From NCBI GenBank assembly GCA_965205905.1, contig CBDBHZ010000013.1, forward strand, positions 1 through 64,000: 64,000 bases of DNA, written 5' to 3'. Below, one piece after another: positions 1-8,869 of the stretch. Source of the stretch: JAHZMA01 sp965205905. GTDB lineage: Bacteria > Pseudomonadota > Alphaproteobacteria > JABAAW01 > JAHZMA01. Made by a program: the position numbers and the translations under genes. The notes under the pieces were generated by a model, which did not search any database, was not told the origin of the DNA, and saw nothing but the letters and a program-made list of their open reading frames with translations. Position 1 is the stretch's first letter. Each line of letters begins with the position of its first letter.

Positions 1-324
1 GGCGGTTACGGCATGCTGATAGGACCTGCATCAACAAAGGCTGAGATTGATGCTTATAGCAAGCGCATTATCGGCAACCCCTCTGGCTTCATTGCCCAAC
101 CGACTTTATCATTATCAACCTGCCCAACATTTACCGATAACGGCATTGCGCCGCGCCATATTGATTTGCGCCCCTTTTGTTTGGTGGGTAAAAATATTGA
201 GTTGGTGCCGGGCGGTCTCACAAGGGTTGCCTTGCAAGAAGGCTCGCTGGTGGTGAATTCTAGTCAGAATGGTGGCGTGAAAGATAGCTGGGTGTTGCGG
301 GAGAAAACAAATGTTAAGCCGTAA
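1..324 (+). CDS. Circularly permuted ATP-grasp ligase, C-terminal end (partial)
   Basis: The reading frame is open from the window edge, so only the last 107 codons are visible. They contain APRHIDLRPF, PGGLTRVAL and GSLVVNSSQ followed by KDSWVL, the characteristic tail of circularly permuted type 2 ATP-grasp proteins (DUF407/COG2308). Such enzymes are predicted ATP-dependent amide-bond (peptide) ligases. The stop overlaps the start of the alpha-E gene by 14 bp, so the two are probably translated together. With the transglutaminase and Anbu-type protease that follow, this is the known four-gene peptide-synthesis/processing neighbourhood of proteobacteria. The family assignment is strong; the substrate is unknown. 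Confidence 0.9.
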   Translation, partial: GGYGMLIGPASTKAEIDAYSKRIIGNPSGFIAQPTLSLSTCPTFTDNGIAPRHIDLRPFCLVGKNIELVPGGLTRVALQEGSLVVNSSQNGGVKDSWVLREKTNVKP

Positions 325-1291
325 CGCCGAAGGATTATATTGGAGTGCGCGCCTGATGCAACGTGCCGATACGATGGCGCGTTTGCTGGAAATGGGCAAT
401 CGACTATCGATGATGCCCAATAACAGTGAAAACGAAAATAATGGCTATGCGAATGAGTGGCAATCCATACTCACCACCATCGGTATGGAACAAAAATTTG
501 CCGAATTTTATGAAGAGCCATCTTATCATAATATTGTAGAATTTTTATTCTTTAACGAAGATAACCCTGCTAGCATTTATAATTGCATCACCAATGCGCG
601 TCGCAATTTACGGGCGTTTCGCACATCCATCACCAGCGAGGTGTGGGAGGTGATGAATCTCACCTATTTTGATTTGCTAAATCACAAGCGCCAATATGTT
701 GAATATATTGATTTACCAATCTTATGCGATTGGGTGAAACTGCAATATGCCGCCTTGCGCGGCGCGTTTGTGAACACGCAAATGGAAGGCGAGGGCTATG
801 ATTTTTTCCATCTCGGTTGCTATATTGAAAAATCGGATTCCACCGCACGTTTGCTGAATATGAAATATTATGTGTTGGCACCACCTGATGCATTGGCGCA
901 GAACCAGCAAAAAACCCCGCCGGTAGATGAATATCAATGGGCGGTGATTTTGCGTTCTGTCTCAAGTTGGCGGTTATTTCATCGCTATTATGGCAGTCAA
1001 TATGTGCCATCAAAAGTAGGGCATTTCTTGATTCTAAATCATTACTGCCCATGGTCGTTATTGCATTGTAGCAAAAAAATAGAGTCTCACCTCAACAATC
1101 TTGGGCAGATTCACGGCGATAAGGCTAGCTTGAAACGGTTAAGCGATAATCAGTTAGATTTGCTAAACGCCACATCGATTGAGCAGATTATCATTGCGGG
1201 GTTGCATGAATTTTTAGGCGATTATATTGCGCGTGTGATTGAACTTGACCAACAAATTAACGATATTTATTTTATGGGCCATGCCCAATGA
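311..1291 (+). CDS. Alpha-E domain protein (DUF403)
   Basis: This 326-residue, mostly helical protein begins MLSRNAEGLYWSARLMQRAD, the hallmark opening of the alpha-E family, and has the usual family length. It has no signal peptide or membrane span. A GGGAG Shine-Dalgarno sequence lies about 8 bases before the ATG. Alpha-E proteins almost always accompany circularly permuted ATP-grasp ligases, as here, and are thought to assist in making a short peptide tag or peptide product. The function is inferred from gene context only. Confidence 0.9.
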   Translation: MLSRNAEGLYWSARLMQRADTMARLLEMGNRLSMMPNNSENENNGYANEWQSILTTIGMEQKFAEFYEEPSYHNIVEFLFFNEDNPASIYNCITNARRNLRAFRTSITSEVWEVMNLTYFDLLNHKRQYVEYIDLPILCDWVKLQYAALRGAFVNTQMEGEGYDFFHLGCYIEKSDSTARLLNMKYYVLAPPDALAQNQQKTPPVDEYQWAVILRSVSSWRLFHRYYGSQYVPSKVGHFLILNHYCPWSLLHCSKKIESHLNNLGQIHGDKASLKRLSDNQLDLLNATSIEQIIIAGLHEFLGDYIARVIELDQQINDIYFMGHAQ

Positions 1292-1300
1292 AACGGCCCA

Positions 1301-2140
1301 ATGAAACTACTTGTTACCCATAAAACCGATTACCGTTACGGGCAATCGTTGCAGCGCATCATTCAAAGCTATCGGCTGAATCCATCGCATTCATCATCGC
1401 AAACCATCTTGCAGTGGGATGTTGTGGTTGAGGGTGGCACACTCACCAAAGGTGCACGGGATGCGGCGGGCGATTTAACCCGCACCATGAATATGAATTT
1501 TCCAAAAAAGCAAGCTGAACAAGATGGCGGTTGCGTGATTAGCATATCTATCAAAGGCTTGGTAGAAACGAATGATACAAATGGTGTGCTAACCAATTAC
1601 CGCGAGACAATTTCACCTTTGGTGTATTTAAAACAGACTGCTTTAACCAAAGCCGATGCGGCAATTACGGATTTAGCGCATCAGCCAAAATCGCCCGCAA
1701 AAACACCCCCGAAAACACTAGACCTTGCCCACGAATTATGCCAGCTTGCTTCAAAATCTATCGCCTATCTGCCCGATACCACTCACCATGATGTAAGCGC
1801 GGCTGAGGCTTTGAAACTGGGAAAGGGCGTTTGCCAAGACCAAACCCATTTGCTGATTAGCATGGCACGATTGCACGATTTACCTGCGCGTTATGTTGTG
1901 GGGTATCTGCATAGCGATGCGTCGGGCAATAGCGTTGAGGCAACCCATGCTTGGGCGGAAATTTACATTGCAGAATTGGGGTGGATAGGCTTTGATTCTA
2001 CCAATATTGTTTGCCCTGATGCGCGCTATATTCGGCTTTGTTCAGGGCTAGATGCCCATCATGCCGCGCCGATTAGGGGAGTGATTTTTGGCACGGGTGC
2101 CGAGAATCTCACAATCAATTTATCGGTAACACAGCAATAA
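1301..2140 (+). CDS. Transglutaminase-like cysteine protease/amidase
   Basis: This 279-residue protein has an N-terminal bacterial transglutaminase-associated beta domain (about residues 1-110) and a papain-fold transglutaminase core. The catalytic triad is visible: Cys178 in GKGVCQDQTH, His216 in EATHAWAE and Asp232 in WIGFDSTN. No signal peptide is seen, so it probably acts in the cytoplasm. It follows the alpha-E gene after 9 bases and belongs to the same operon. In this neighbourhood such enzymes are predicted to cleave or transfer peptide bonds made by the ATP-grasp ligase. Its stop abuts the stop of the convergent Anbu-like gene. Confidence 0.9.
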   Translation: MKLLVTHKTDYRYGQSLQRIIQSYRLNPSHSSSQTILQWDVVVEGGTLTKGARDAAGDLTRTMNMNFPKKQAEQDGGCVISISIKGLVETNDTNGVLTNYRETISPLVYLKQTALTKADAAITDLAHQPKSPAKTPPKTLDLAHELCQLASKSIAYLPDTTHHDVSAAEALKLGKGVCQDQTHLLISMARLHDLPARYVVGYLHSDASGNSVEATHAWAEIYIAELGWIGFDSTNIVCPDARYIRLCSGLDAHHAAPIRGVIFGTGAENLTINLSVTQQ

Positions 2141-2857
2141 TTACAGGCTGATTTCTTCTAACGAATCACGTAGATTTTGTGCCCAATTTTCAGACATTTT
2201 CATGAATTTTTTATCGTCTGCTTCAATTCGCCGATGCGATTCAATCTTGCAAGCACCATCATGGATAATCGTCAAATCAAGCGGCATTCCTACTGATAGA
2301 TTAGAGCGCAAGGTAGAATTCATAGAAAGCAATGCGGCTTTGATGCCGTCATCTATCGGAGTTTTATAGCGTATCACTGAATCCAAAATCGGCTTGCCAT
2401 ATTTATGTTCGCCGATTTGCAAAAAGGGCGTATCATCATGGGCTTCAATAAAGTTACCTTCGGAATAAATCAGGAAGAGATGCGGTTTATAGCCTTTGCG
2501 TTGCCCTGCCATGATGATGGTTGCTTTGGCGGCGTCGCTATTTTGCGACATTTTTTGAGCAACTTTGGCTGATGAGGCTTGCAACATATCGCCAATCATG
2601 GTTGCCACTTGCACGATGGTTGATGTTTCAAAAATAGATTCTGGTCTGTCGTGATTATCGGGGTTTGTCTTTGCGGCTAGAATATTTTCTTCAATCTGCA
2701 AGATTACATTTTGAGTAACCGATAGATTGCCTGCGGTCATAATTGAGACAACGCGCTCGCCCGCTTGTTCGTAATTGAAAGTTTTTTTGAAACACGCGAT
2801 ATTATCAACCCCCGCATTTGTGCGCGTGTCGCTTAATAAAACCATGCCCTGACGCAA
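2141..2857 (-). CDS. Anbu-like proteasome-type protease, N-terminus disrupted
   Basis: From residue 5 onward the protein (GMVLLSDTRTNAGVDNIACF) matches the Anbu/COG3484 proteasome-type protease family, the usual partner of ATP-grasp, alpha-E and transglutaminase genes. Family members normally begin MTYC-like, with a threonine after the initiator Met as nucleophile. Here the only in-frame start is TTG at 2857. The upstream frame stays open but runs into a dispersed hairpin repeat (2865-2891) with no ATG or GTG, so about ten N-terminal residues including the catalytic threonine appear to be lost. The gene also runs opposite to its partners. It may be inactive. Family assignment is strong; the loss of activity is an inference. 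Confidence 0.8.
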   Translation of the reverse strand: MRQGMVLLSDTRTNAGVDNIACFKKTFNYEQAGERVVSIMTAGNLSVTQNVILQIEENILAAKTNPDNHDRPESIFETSTIVQVATMIGDMLQASSAKVAQKMSQNSDAAKATIIMAGQRKGYKPHLFLIYSEGNFIEAHDDTPFLQIGEHKYGKPILDSVIRYKTPIDDGIKAALLSMNSTLRSNLSVGMPLDLTIIHDGACKIESHRRIEADDKKFMKMSENWAQNLRDSLEEISL

Positions 2858-2861
2858 CTTC

Positions 2862-3097
2862 TCGGCGGGTATGTCCGTAGGACACCCACCTTGTTGCGAC
2901 CCCCCTTGATAATCCCCCCGCCTTACTCAATATTAGCGAGTGTGCAACCCCCCCGCTGTGTTTCAATACTGGCAGAGGTGCGTGTCGCTTGCAATTCTAG
3001 CGGATATAATGGCGGGGGGTACAAGGGGCGTTCCTTGCGATTAGCAAGGTCGCAAAGCCCCTTGCTAGCGAATTGCAACTTGTTGCAATTCTAGCGG
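2862..3097. repeat. Intergenic mosaic repeat block A
   Basis: This block fills most of the 342-base gap between the Anbu-like gene and the symporter and holds no credible gene. It contains a hairpin with core TATGTCCGTAGGACA (2865-2891), an inverted copy of the motif AACACAGCGGNGGGGG near 2945-2962, and a 75-base unit (3023-3097). That unit recurs at 26611-26683 and includes the palindrome GAATTGCAAC/GTTGCAATTC (3070-3091). The G-runs and nested stems suggest a hairpin-forming, REP- or MITE-like family. A small plus-strand open frame inside it (2891-3094) is rejected as chance. Confidence 0.75.
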
Positions 3098-3117
3098 ATA
3101 TTAATGCCCCGCGCAAT

Positions 3118-3155
3118 AAAAAACTCCAGTGAACAATAATCCACTGGAGTTTTTA
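3118..3155 (-). terminator. Rho-independent terminator after the symporter gene
   Basis: A perfect stem ACTCCAGTG/CACTGGAGT with a 10-base loop is flanked by A-runs and T-runs on both sides. On the minus strand it lies just past the symporter stop at 3200 and ends in a U-tract. The flanking A-run would let it work in both directions. Confidence 0.85.
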
Positions 3156-3199
3156 AGTTTAATAACGCCAATCACTTGGCAATATCGCTTGGTATTAAA

Positions 3200-4716
3200 T
3201 TATTTAACACCCGGCTTTTTCTTAATTTCGCCAGATTTCAATCTATCAAAATAGCTGTTCATTTCTTTTTTCACGATTGGTGCTAATAGATATAGTCCCA
3301 AAATATTCGGTACGCAAATCAAGAATACAAGCGCATCAGAAATATCAAGGATGGGACCAAGAGACACCATGCAACCTAAAGCCACAAACACACAGAATAT
3401 GATTTTATAAGCCACTTGATTATTTTCACCGAACAGATATGTCCAACCTTTAAGCCCGTAATAAGACCAAGAAATCATGGTTGAAAATGCAAATAACATA
3501 CCTGCTAATGCCAGCGGATATGGGAACCATGAAATTTGTCTTTCAAAGGCTGCCGATGTCATCGCAATACCAGTCAGCACCGCCTGCAAAGCTAGGATTA
3601 GCCGCTTGCGAGGTGGTAATCACCAAAGCCGTAATGGTACAAATAACGATGGTATCAATGAAAGGCTCAAGCAATGAAACCGTGCCTTCCGTAACAGGCT
3701 CTTCAGTTCTTACCGCTGCATGGGCAATCGCCGCCGAACCAATGCCTGCCTCGTTAGAGAATACAGCGCGTTGGAAACCAACAATAAGCGCACCCAAAGC
3801 ACCGCCTGCAACACCTTCTGGTGAAAATGCACCAGTGATGATATTGCCGATAGCCGCAGGAATATATGCGCCATTCATCGCGATAACAATCAATGCGAAG
3901 AAGCAATATAATATCGCCATGAAAGGAACGATTTTTTCAGTTACTTTCGCAATTGATTTAATACCGCCAATAATAACGATATAAACCAAACCTGCCATAA
4001 TCAAACCAATCAGCCAACCAAGAGCCATCTAGTCCACCATTGGCAATCACATTTAACTGTTGATAGGCTTGGTTAGATTGGAACATGTTGCCAATGCCTA
4101 ACGCGCCTAATAAGATACCGCCTGCAAAGAACGCACCCAAGAATTTACCTAATTTGGCGTAACCAATATCGGCTAATCCGTTTCTTAGATAATACATAGG
4201 ACCGCCCGAAACCGAGCCATCTTCGTTATATTGACGGTATTTAACGCCCAATGTGCATTCTACAAATTTGGTTGACATGCCTAAGAAACCAGCCATAATC
4301 ATCCAAAATGTTGCACCCGCGCCACCGACACTGATTGCTACCGCAACACCGCCGATATTACCAATGCCAACTGTGCCAGAAACGGCAGTTGCCAATGCTT
4401 GGAAGTGAGAAACCTCACCACGTTCTTTTTTAGGATTTTCATATTTGCCTAAAATCAAATCAACCGCATGACCGCAAGCCTTTAGATTGATGAAATTTGT
4501 GTAAAATGTGAAAAACACTGCGCCAACCACAAGCCATAACACAACGACTGGTAGTTTTGCGCCAAATAGGGTTATCTTAAAGAATACAATATTCCCTATT
4601 AACGATGCCACTGGTGCTGTTATGCCGTTGATGGTCTCATCAATACCCGCAAAGGCATTGAGCGACAGCAACGATAGCAACATTATCACCGAAGCACGAA
4701 TTATAATTTTTGTCAT
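3200..4716 (-). pseudogene. Sodium:alanine (AGCS family) symporter, two frameshifts
   Basis: Three consecutive reading frames (4716-3958, 4028-3543, 3589-3200) together encode one complete AGCS/AlsT-type sodium:alanine or glycine symporter. The protein has about ten membrane spans after an N-terminal signal-like helix. Family motifs are present: GTVGIGNIGGVA, GGPMYYL, FSNEAGIGSAAIAH and a C-terminal KKPGVK tail. The frame changes near 4025 and near 3590, each by a single-base-type shift with no loss of conserved sequence. It would import small neutral amino acids with sodium. It is followed by a strong terminator. It is either a recent pseudogene or carries sequencing errors; other genes in the window show the same kind of shift. 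Confidence 0.85.
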
Positions 4717-4856
4717 GAATAATCTCCCTTAATCAATAAAAATTATGTTCCTAACATTAGCCTAAAAGCCATGATATTCACCATAACCATAGACTGGTTA
4801 GTATTATTAGGAGTTTGCATCATAGCACATGAAAAAACAAAAAGCTATTTTTTTAT

Positions 4857-7469
4857 TTAATCCTGCATATCGGCATATTTTTGCCAAATATGTTTGAAGG
4901 CGACGGTTTTATTTTTATGCCATGGTTTTTCTGGCCCTGCCCAATGAAAGATTTTTTGTTCATTGATGGGTAAGTTCTCTTTATTAGCATAAGCATTCCA
5001 AGCTGATGATAATTTTACATAATTATCTTGGGCATAAAAATTCAAAATATGTTGATCGTTCGCCTTATAATCCACGGCAAGTCTATTGGCTTGCTCGGTG
5101 AAATTATCTTGGCGCATTTTTTCAAGCGATGCTACCAGCACCCCTGCATTAAAATGTTTTTCCAACAGATGATTAGATACGCTTGCAAATTTCCGCATTT
5201 TCAGTAATTTATTTGCAGGTATATGTTTGAATTCAGAATATAACACATGAGAAAAAGCAGTCGTCCCTTCCTTTGCTGCTAACGGCGTATCCAATAATTC
5301 CGTTTGGTAAAGTTCGGCAACATCGCCCTCAACAATCATATCAATATCTAAATAGATAATTTTATCGGTATCGGGCAGTAAATCAGGCAAAAACAACCTA
5401 TCCATCGTAGAGATGGTGATATAAGAAGTTAAATTCAACTTTTCGCCTTGCAAAAATTTACCCATTTCAAACCATTGAATAGGGGCTTGCTTGCAGGCTT
5501 TTTCAATTGCTTTTATTTTATTATCAGGAATATCGCGCACCAGCATGATATAGCGTGTATCCCAGCTTTTATTGGCTTCGATGGAATTAATCAATGCTGG
5601 CACATAAGCGGCGATATTCGCATCAAATGCCAGCGCAATAGGCACTGTTTTAGTGGCTTGTTTGGGCGCGGCAGATGTCACCACTGGTTTATCTGTAACA
5701 AAGAATTTTTTATATTGGCTTCGCTCACGCTTTGATTGTTCCATCAATGGCATGGTCAACTCGCACCAATAAGCATATATATCGTCAGCACTGGCATCAC
5801 CTGCCATGATTTTGCCTAATATCTTATCAAGCAAATCGGTTAAGCCATTACGGATAATATCAAACGCATCATCATCAATATCAATCAACCCTTCAAAACG
5901 GGGGTCAGCTTGATTAGGGTGGGTAAAAGTAAGATTGTCAGTGCCACTGAGTGCGCGGGTTGGCAAATAGCAATGCAAGCGCGAGGTTACCACTTGTTTG
6001 GCATCACGAAAACGCCGTAAAAGCGTCAGCGATTCGGTGATGTTTTCATCAAACGAGGTGGTTCTAAAAACTTCATTTTGTGGCGTAAACTGGGCAGTGC
6101 CATGCTTTATATCAGCATCTACATCTAATATTTCATCATTTTTTTTATCACTTTTTTCTGGCGCGCCAGCAAGTGCCAAAGTGGTGGTAACACAGCCTGA
6201 AAAAAACGCATCAATTCCCTGATTCATCAATAAATCGCGGGTGGTAATATCGCGGCAACCAATCGGCGCAAACTTTTTAAGATAGGCGATACAAGCCTCA
6301 GTTAAATGTTCCGGATATTGTAGATGGAACGAGAAAAAAATCGGCAAATATTGGTCTGGCAACGGGATAACAGGCACAATATCGAATGGCTTATGGGCAA
6401 ACCAACCAAATATCGGCAACCATACCACCTCATTATTATTGGCTGGATTGCTGGTTAAATTCCAACTGCAATCACGGTCGGCAAGCACAATTTTACCCTT
6501 GCTTTTGGAATTGCTTGTTGTATGACGCCGTTCATTTTCGCCCCATGACTCACGTAAAACCTGAAAAGATTCTTTCAGTGCCTTACTACCAATCTGCCAA
6601 TCACTATTGCTATCAGCAGCATCAATCAGGGCATCATCGGGGATATGGCGCGCAATATGGCGCATTACCGCAACGGTTTGGATATAATCGCCTATATTAC
6701 TACTTGTCTTATGATAATCAACCGATTTATAATCCAGTAAGGCTAAATTAATTTGATTTGCTAAAGCTGTGAGTTTAGGACGTTTGCGGAAAGCTTCAGG
6801 TGGCGATGTTTTAACCTCATCTTCCTTACCTAATGCTTCGGCAAGATAAGTATGGCGCCAATGATTTGCGTATTCTTTATCGTTATTAATATACTTATCC
6901 ATAATTTCAAAAGCACGTTGATAATTATTTTTAGAATTATTGCCTTTAATAAGATATAAATTTATCTTATTAAAATCAATCTCGCGCGATAATTTAATAT
7001 CATGGCTTTCAAACCCGTTAAGCTGTTGTTCTGCTTCTTGAACCCTGCCAAGAAAAACCATTGCTTCTATCATCAGCAATTTACTACTTGTTACAAGCAC
7101 TTCTTTTTCAATTGAGGCGGCAAAGCAATCAATCGCATTTTCATAATCCCCTTCTTTAAAATGTCTATAACCTTTGATAAAACTTGCCTGTTTCTTGAAT
7201 AAAGGTGAGGCAAATAATAGTCGATATTGATAGGGTTGTAAAAGTAATACTAACAACCTCTTCAAATTATTATCAAGAAAATATGAGGTTTTTTTGCCAA
7301 AAACCAGAATGACAATTTTAGCGACATAGATGTAAGTTACAAAAATCATAAAACGAGTGAAAAACCATAAAGGACTCACGGTTAGCCATATTTTTTTAAC
7401 TATTTTATATAGCAAAGGTTGGGTTTTTATAATTTTCTTTAATCTTGTTATGATACTTTTGGTGGGCAT
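4857..7469 (-). CDS. TPR/polysaccharide pyruvyl transferase/GT8 glycosyltransferase fusion
   Basis: This 870-residue protein has three parts. Residues about 30-60 are hydrophobic and could be a membrane anchor, followed by helical TPR-like repeats to about 220. Residues about 255-560 resemble a polysaccharide pyruvyl transferase (SSNIGDYIQTVAV and PIGCRDITTRDLL). Residues about 605-865 are a GT-A glycosyltransferase of family 8, with the metal-binding DxD in YLDIDMIVEGDVAELY near residue 708 and the acceptor-site motif FNAGVLVASL. It probably adds sugar and possibly pyruvate to a surface glycan on the inner face of the membrane. It is divergent from the GT2 and pse genes. The start has no strong Shine-Dalgarno. 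The acceptor is unknown. Confidence 0.8.
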   Translation of the reverse strand: MPTKSIITRLKKIIKTQPLLYKIVKKIWLTVSPLWFFTRFMIFVTYIYVAKIVILVFGKKTSYFLDNNLKRLLVLLLQPYQYRLLFASPLFKKQASFIKGYRHFKEGDYENAIDCFAASIEKEVLVTSSKLLMIEAMVFLGRVQEAEQQLNGFESHDIKLSREIDFNKINLYLIKGNNSKNNYQRAFEIMDKYINNDKEYANHWRHTYLAEALGKEDEVKTSPPEAFRKRPKLTALANQINLALLDYKSVDYHKTSSNIGDYIQTVAVMRHIARHIPDDALIDAADSNSDWQIGSKALKESFQVLRESWGENERRHTTSNSKSKGKIVLADRDCSWNLTSNPANNNEVVWLPIFGWFAHKPFDIVPVIPLPDQYLPIFFSFHLQYPEHLTEACIAYLKKFAPIGCRDITTRDLLMNQGIDAFFSGCVTTTLALAGAPEKSDKKNDEILDVDADIKHGTAQFTPQNEVFRTTSFDENITESLTLLRRFRDAKQVVTSRLHCYLPTRALSGTDNLTFTHPNQADPRFEGLIDIDDDAFDIIRNGLTDLLDKILGKIMAGDASADDIYAYWCELTMPLMEQSKRERSQYKKFFVTDKPVVTSAAPKQATKTVPIALAFDANIAAYVPALINSIEANKSWDTRYIMLVRDIPDNKIKAIEKACKQAPIQWFEMGKFLQGEKLNLTSYITISTMDRLFLPDLLPDTDKIIYLDIDMIVEGDVAELYQTELLDTPLAAKEGTTAFSHVLYSEFKHIPANKLLKMRKFASVSNHLLEKHFNAGVLVASLEKMRQDNFTEQANRLAVDYKANDQHILNFYAQDNYVKLSSAWNAYANKENLPINEQKIFHWAGPEKPWHKNKTVAFKHIWQKYADMQD

Positions 7470-7614
7470 TTATTTGATTTCCTTAATCTATGATATTCAC
7501 AAAAATGAGTTTTATTGATGCATTATCAGAAGCTATAACATAATTATCGAATGCCGTCAATCTTACCTATTTTTAGGCTTGCCTTTTTATGACAAATTGG
7601 GCATAGATAACACC

Positions 7615-8775
7615 ATGACCAAATCGCCTAAATTGACTGCCAAACTCACCGTGATTATCCTTACTTATAATTTGCAAGATTATGTGGCACAGGCACTGGA
7701 TTCAGTGCTAGCGCAAAAGGTAGGTTTTGATTACCGACTATGTATATTCGATGATGCCTCTACCGATAAGACGCGTGAGATTTTATTAGATTACAAAAAA
7801 AAACACCCATCGATTGAGCTTTTTTTCGCAAAGAAAAATATTGGCTTTCAGGCGGCGATGATATTTGCCTCGCATTATGTTGAGAGCGACTATTGGGCTA
7901 TATTAGATGGCGATGATTATTATAGTGATGATAAAAAATTGCAAACCCAAATTGATTTTTTAGATAAAAACCCTGACTATATCGGTTGCGTGCATAATGT
8001 TGACATATTATCTGAACATCAGCAAAAAAACACATTGTTGCTAGAAAAGCAATCAGCTCAATATCATGATATTATAAAACGAAACGGCAACCTTACCGCT
8101 AATGGCATGGCAAGCGGTCATCATTACCTGCAAACAAGTAGTCAGATGTTTCGCACCATAAAGCCGATTTTTCCGAAACAACTTTATGGCGGTATCAATG
8201 ATTGGACAATCCTGATTTTTTATGCCGCCTATAAGGGACGCATTTACTATATCGACAAAGTAATGAGTTGTTATCGCATCACAGAAAAAGGGGATTGGTC
8301 AAGCCGTTCTGAATTTCATCAATATGCTGGCAATATTATGATGACTTTTTTCTGGAACAGGCAAACAAAATTTCAATATAATAAAGAATTTATGAAAAAT
8401 ACTGTTGGGCAGGTTGTATTGCGCGTGCGCCACTTACCGAATCTTTCAATGAAACAAAAATTATTATCCCTCTTATTTGTTTTTTTCGCCATTAACCTAC
8501 TTGTGGTGAAAAAAGATCTAAAAATAAAAACGCTTCATAGAATGATGACAAAACGCAATCATCGTTTCACTTATCTGTTAAAGATTTTCTTCTGTTTATG
8601 GCGCGCATTATTATGGTCAAAAATTTACCCGATTGCCAGCCATATACTCTATCAGTGCTTTTACCTATTCTATATTGTGCCTAAATCTAAAAACAAGCAT
8701 TATTGGAAAATCAGATGGTATCAATTCTGGAAGATTGGTATATATGAAAAAATTCAAAAGTTCGTGGAAAAGTAA
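7615..8775 (+). CDS. Family 2 glycosyltransferase
   Basis: A GT-A fold begins with KLTVIILTYNLQDYVAQALD. It shows the nucleotide-binding FDDASTDKT near residue 45 and the DGDD metal-binding motif near residue 97, as in GT2 enzymes that move sugars from nucleotide donors. The C-terminal third is very basic, with one hydrophobic stretch (LLSLLFVFFAINLLVV), suggesting membrane association. I chose ATG 7615 over the in-frame TTG 36 bases upstream because homology starts just after it. The A-rich 3' part differs in base composition from neighbouring genes. It probably builds the same surface glycan as the flanking genes. Confidence 0.85.
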   Translation: MTKSPKLTAKLTVIILTYNLQDYVAQALDSVLAQKVGFDYRLCIFDDASTDKTREILLDYKKKHPSIELFFAKKNIGFQAAMIFASHYVESDYWAILDGDDYYSDDKKLQTQIDFLDKNPDYIGCVHNVDILSEHQQKNTLLLEKQSAQYHDIIKRNGNLTANGMASGHHYLQTSSQMFRTIKPIFPKQLYGGINDWTILIFYAAYKGRIYYIDKVMSCYRITEKGDWSSRSEFHQYAGNIMMTFFWNRQTKFQYNKEFMKNTVGQVVLRVRHLPNLSMKQKLLSLLFVFFAINLLVVKKDLKIKTLHRMMTKRNHRFTYLLKIFFCLWRALLWSKIYPIASHILYQCFYLFYIVPKSKNKHYWKIRWYQFWKIGIYEKIQKFVEK

Positions 8776-8869
8776 CGCATTGATAATTGTATCGTTACCT
8801 TTATTTTTTTGTTTATGTTAGCATGGATTGCTATGATGCCAAAATCTATCATAATGGAGATATAAAACC

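Noticed and set aside
2891..3094. Small plus-strand open frame between the Anbu-like gene and the symporter
   Set aside because: It lies wholly in a dispersed repeat with many stems, has no Shine-Dalgarno and encodes Pro/Arg-rich text with no family.
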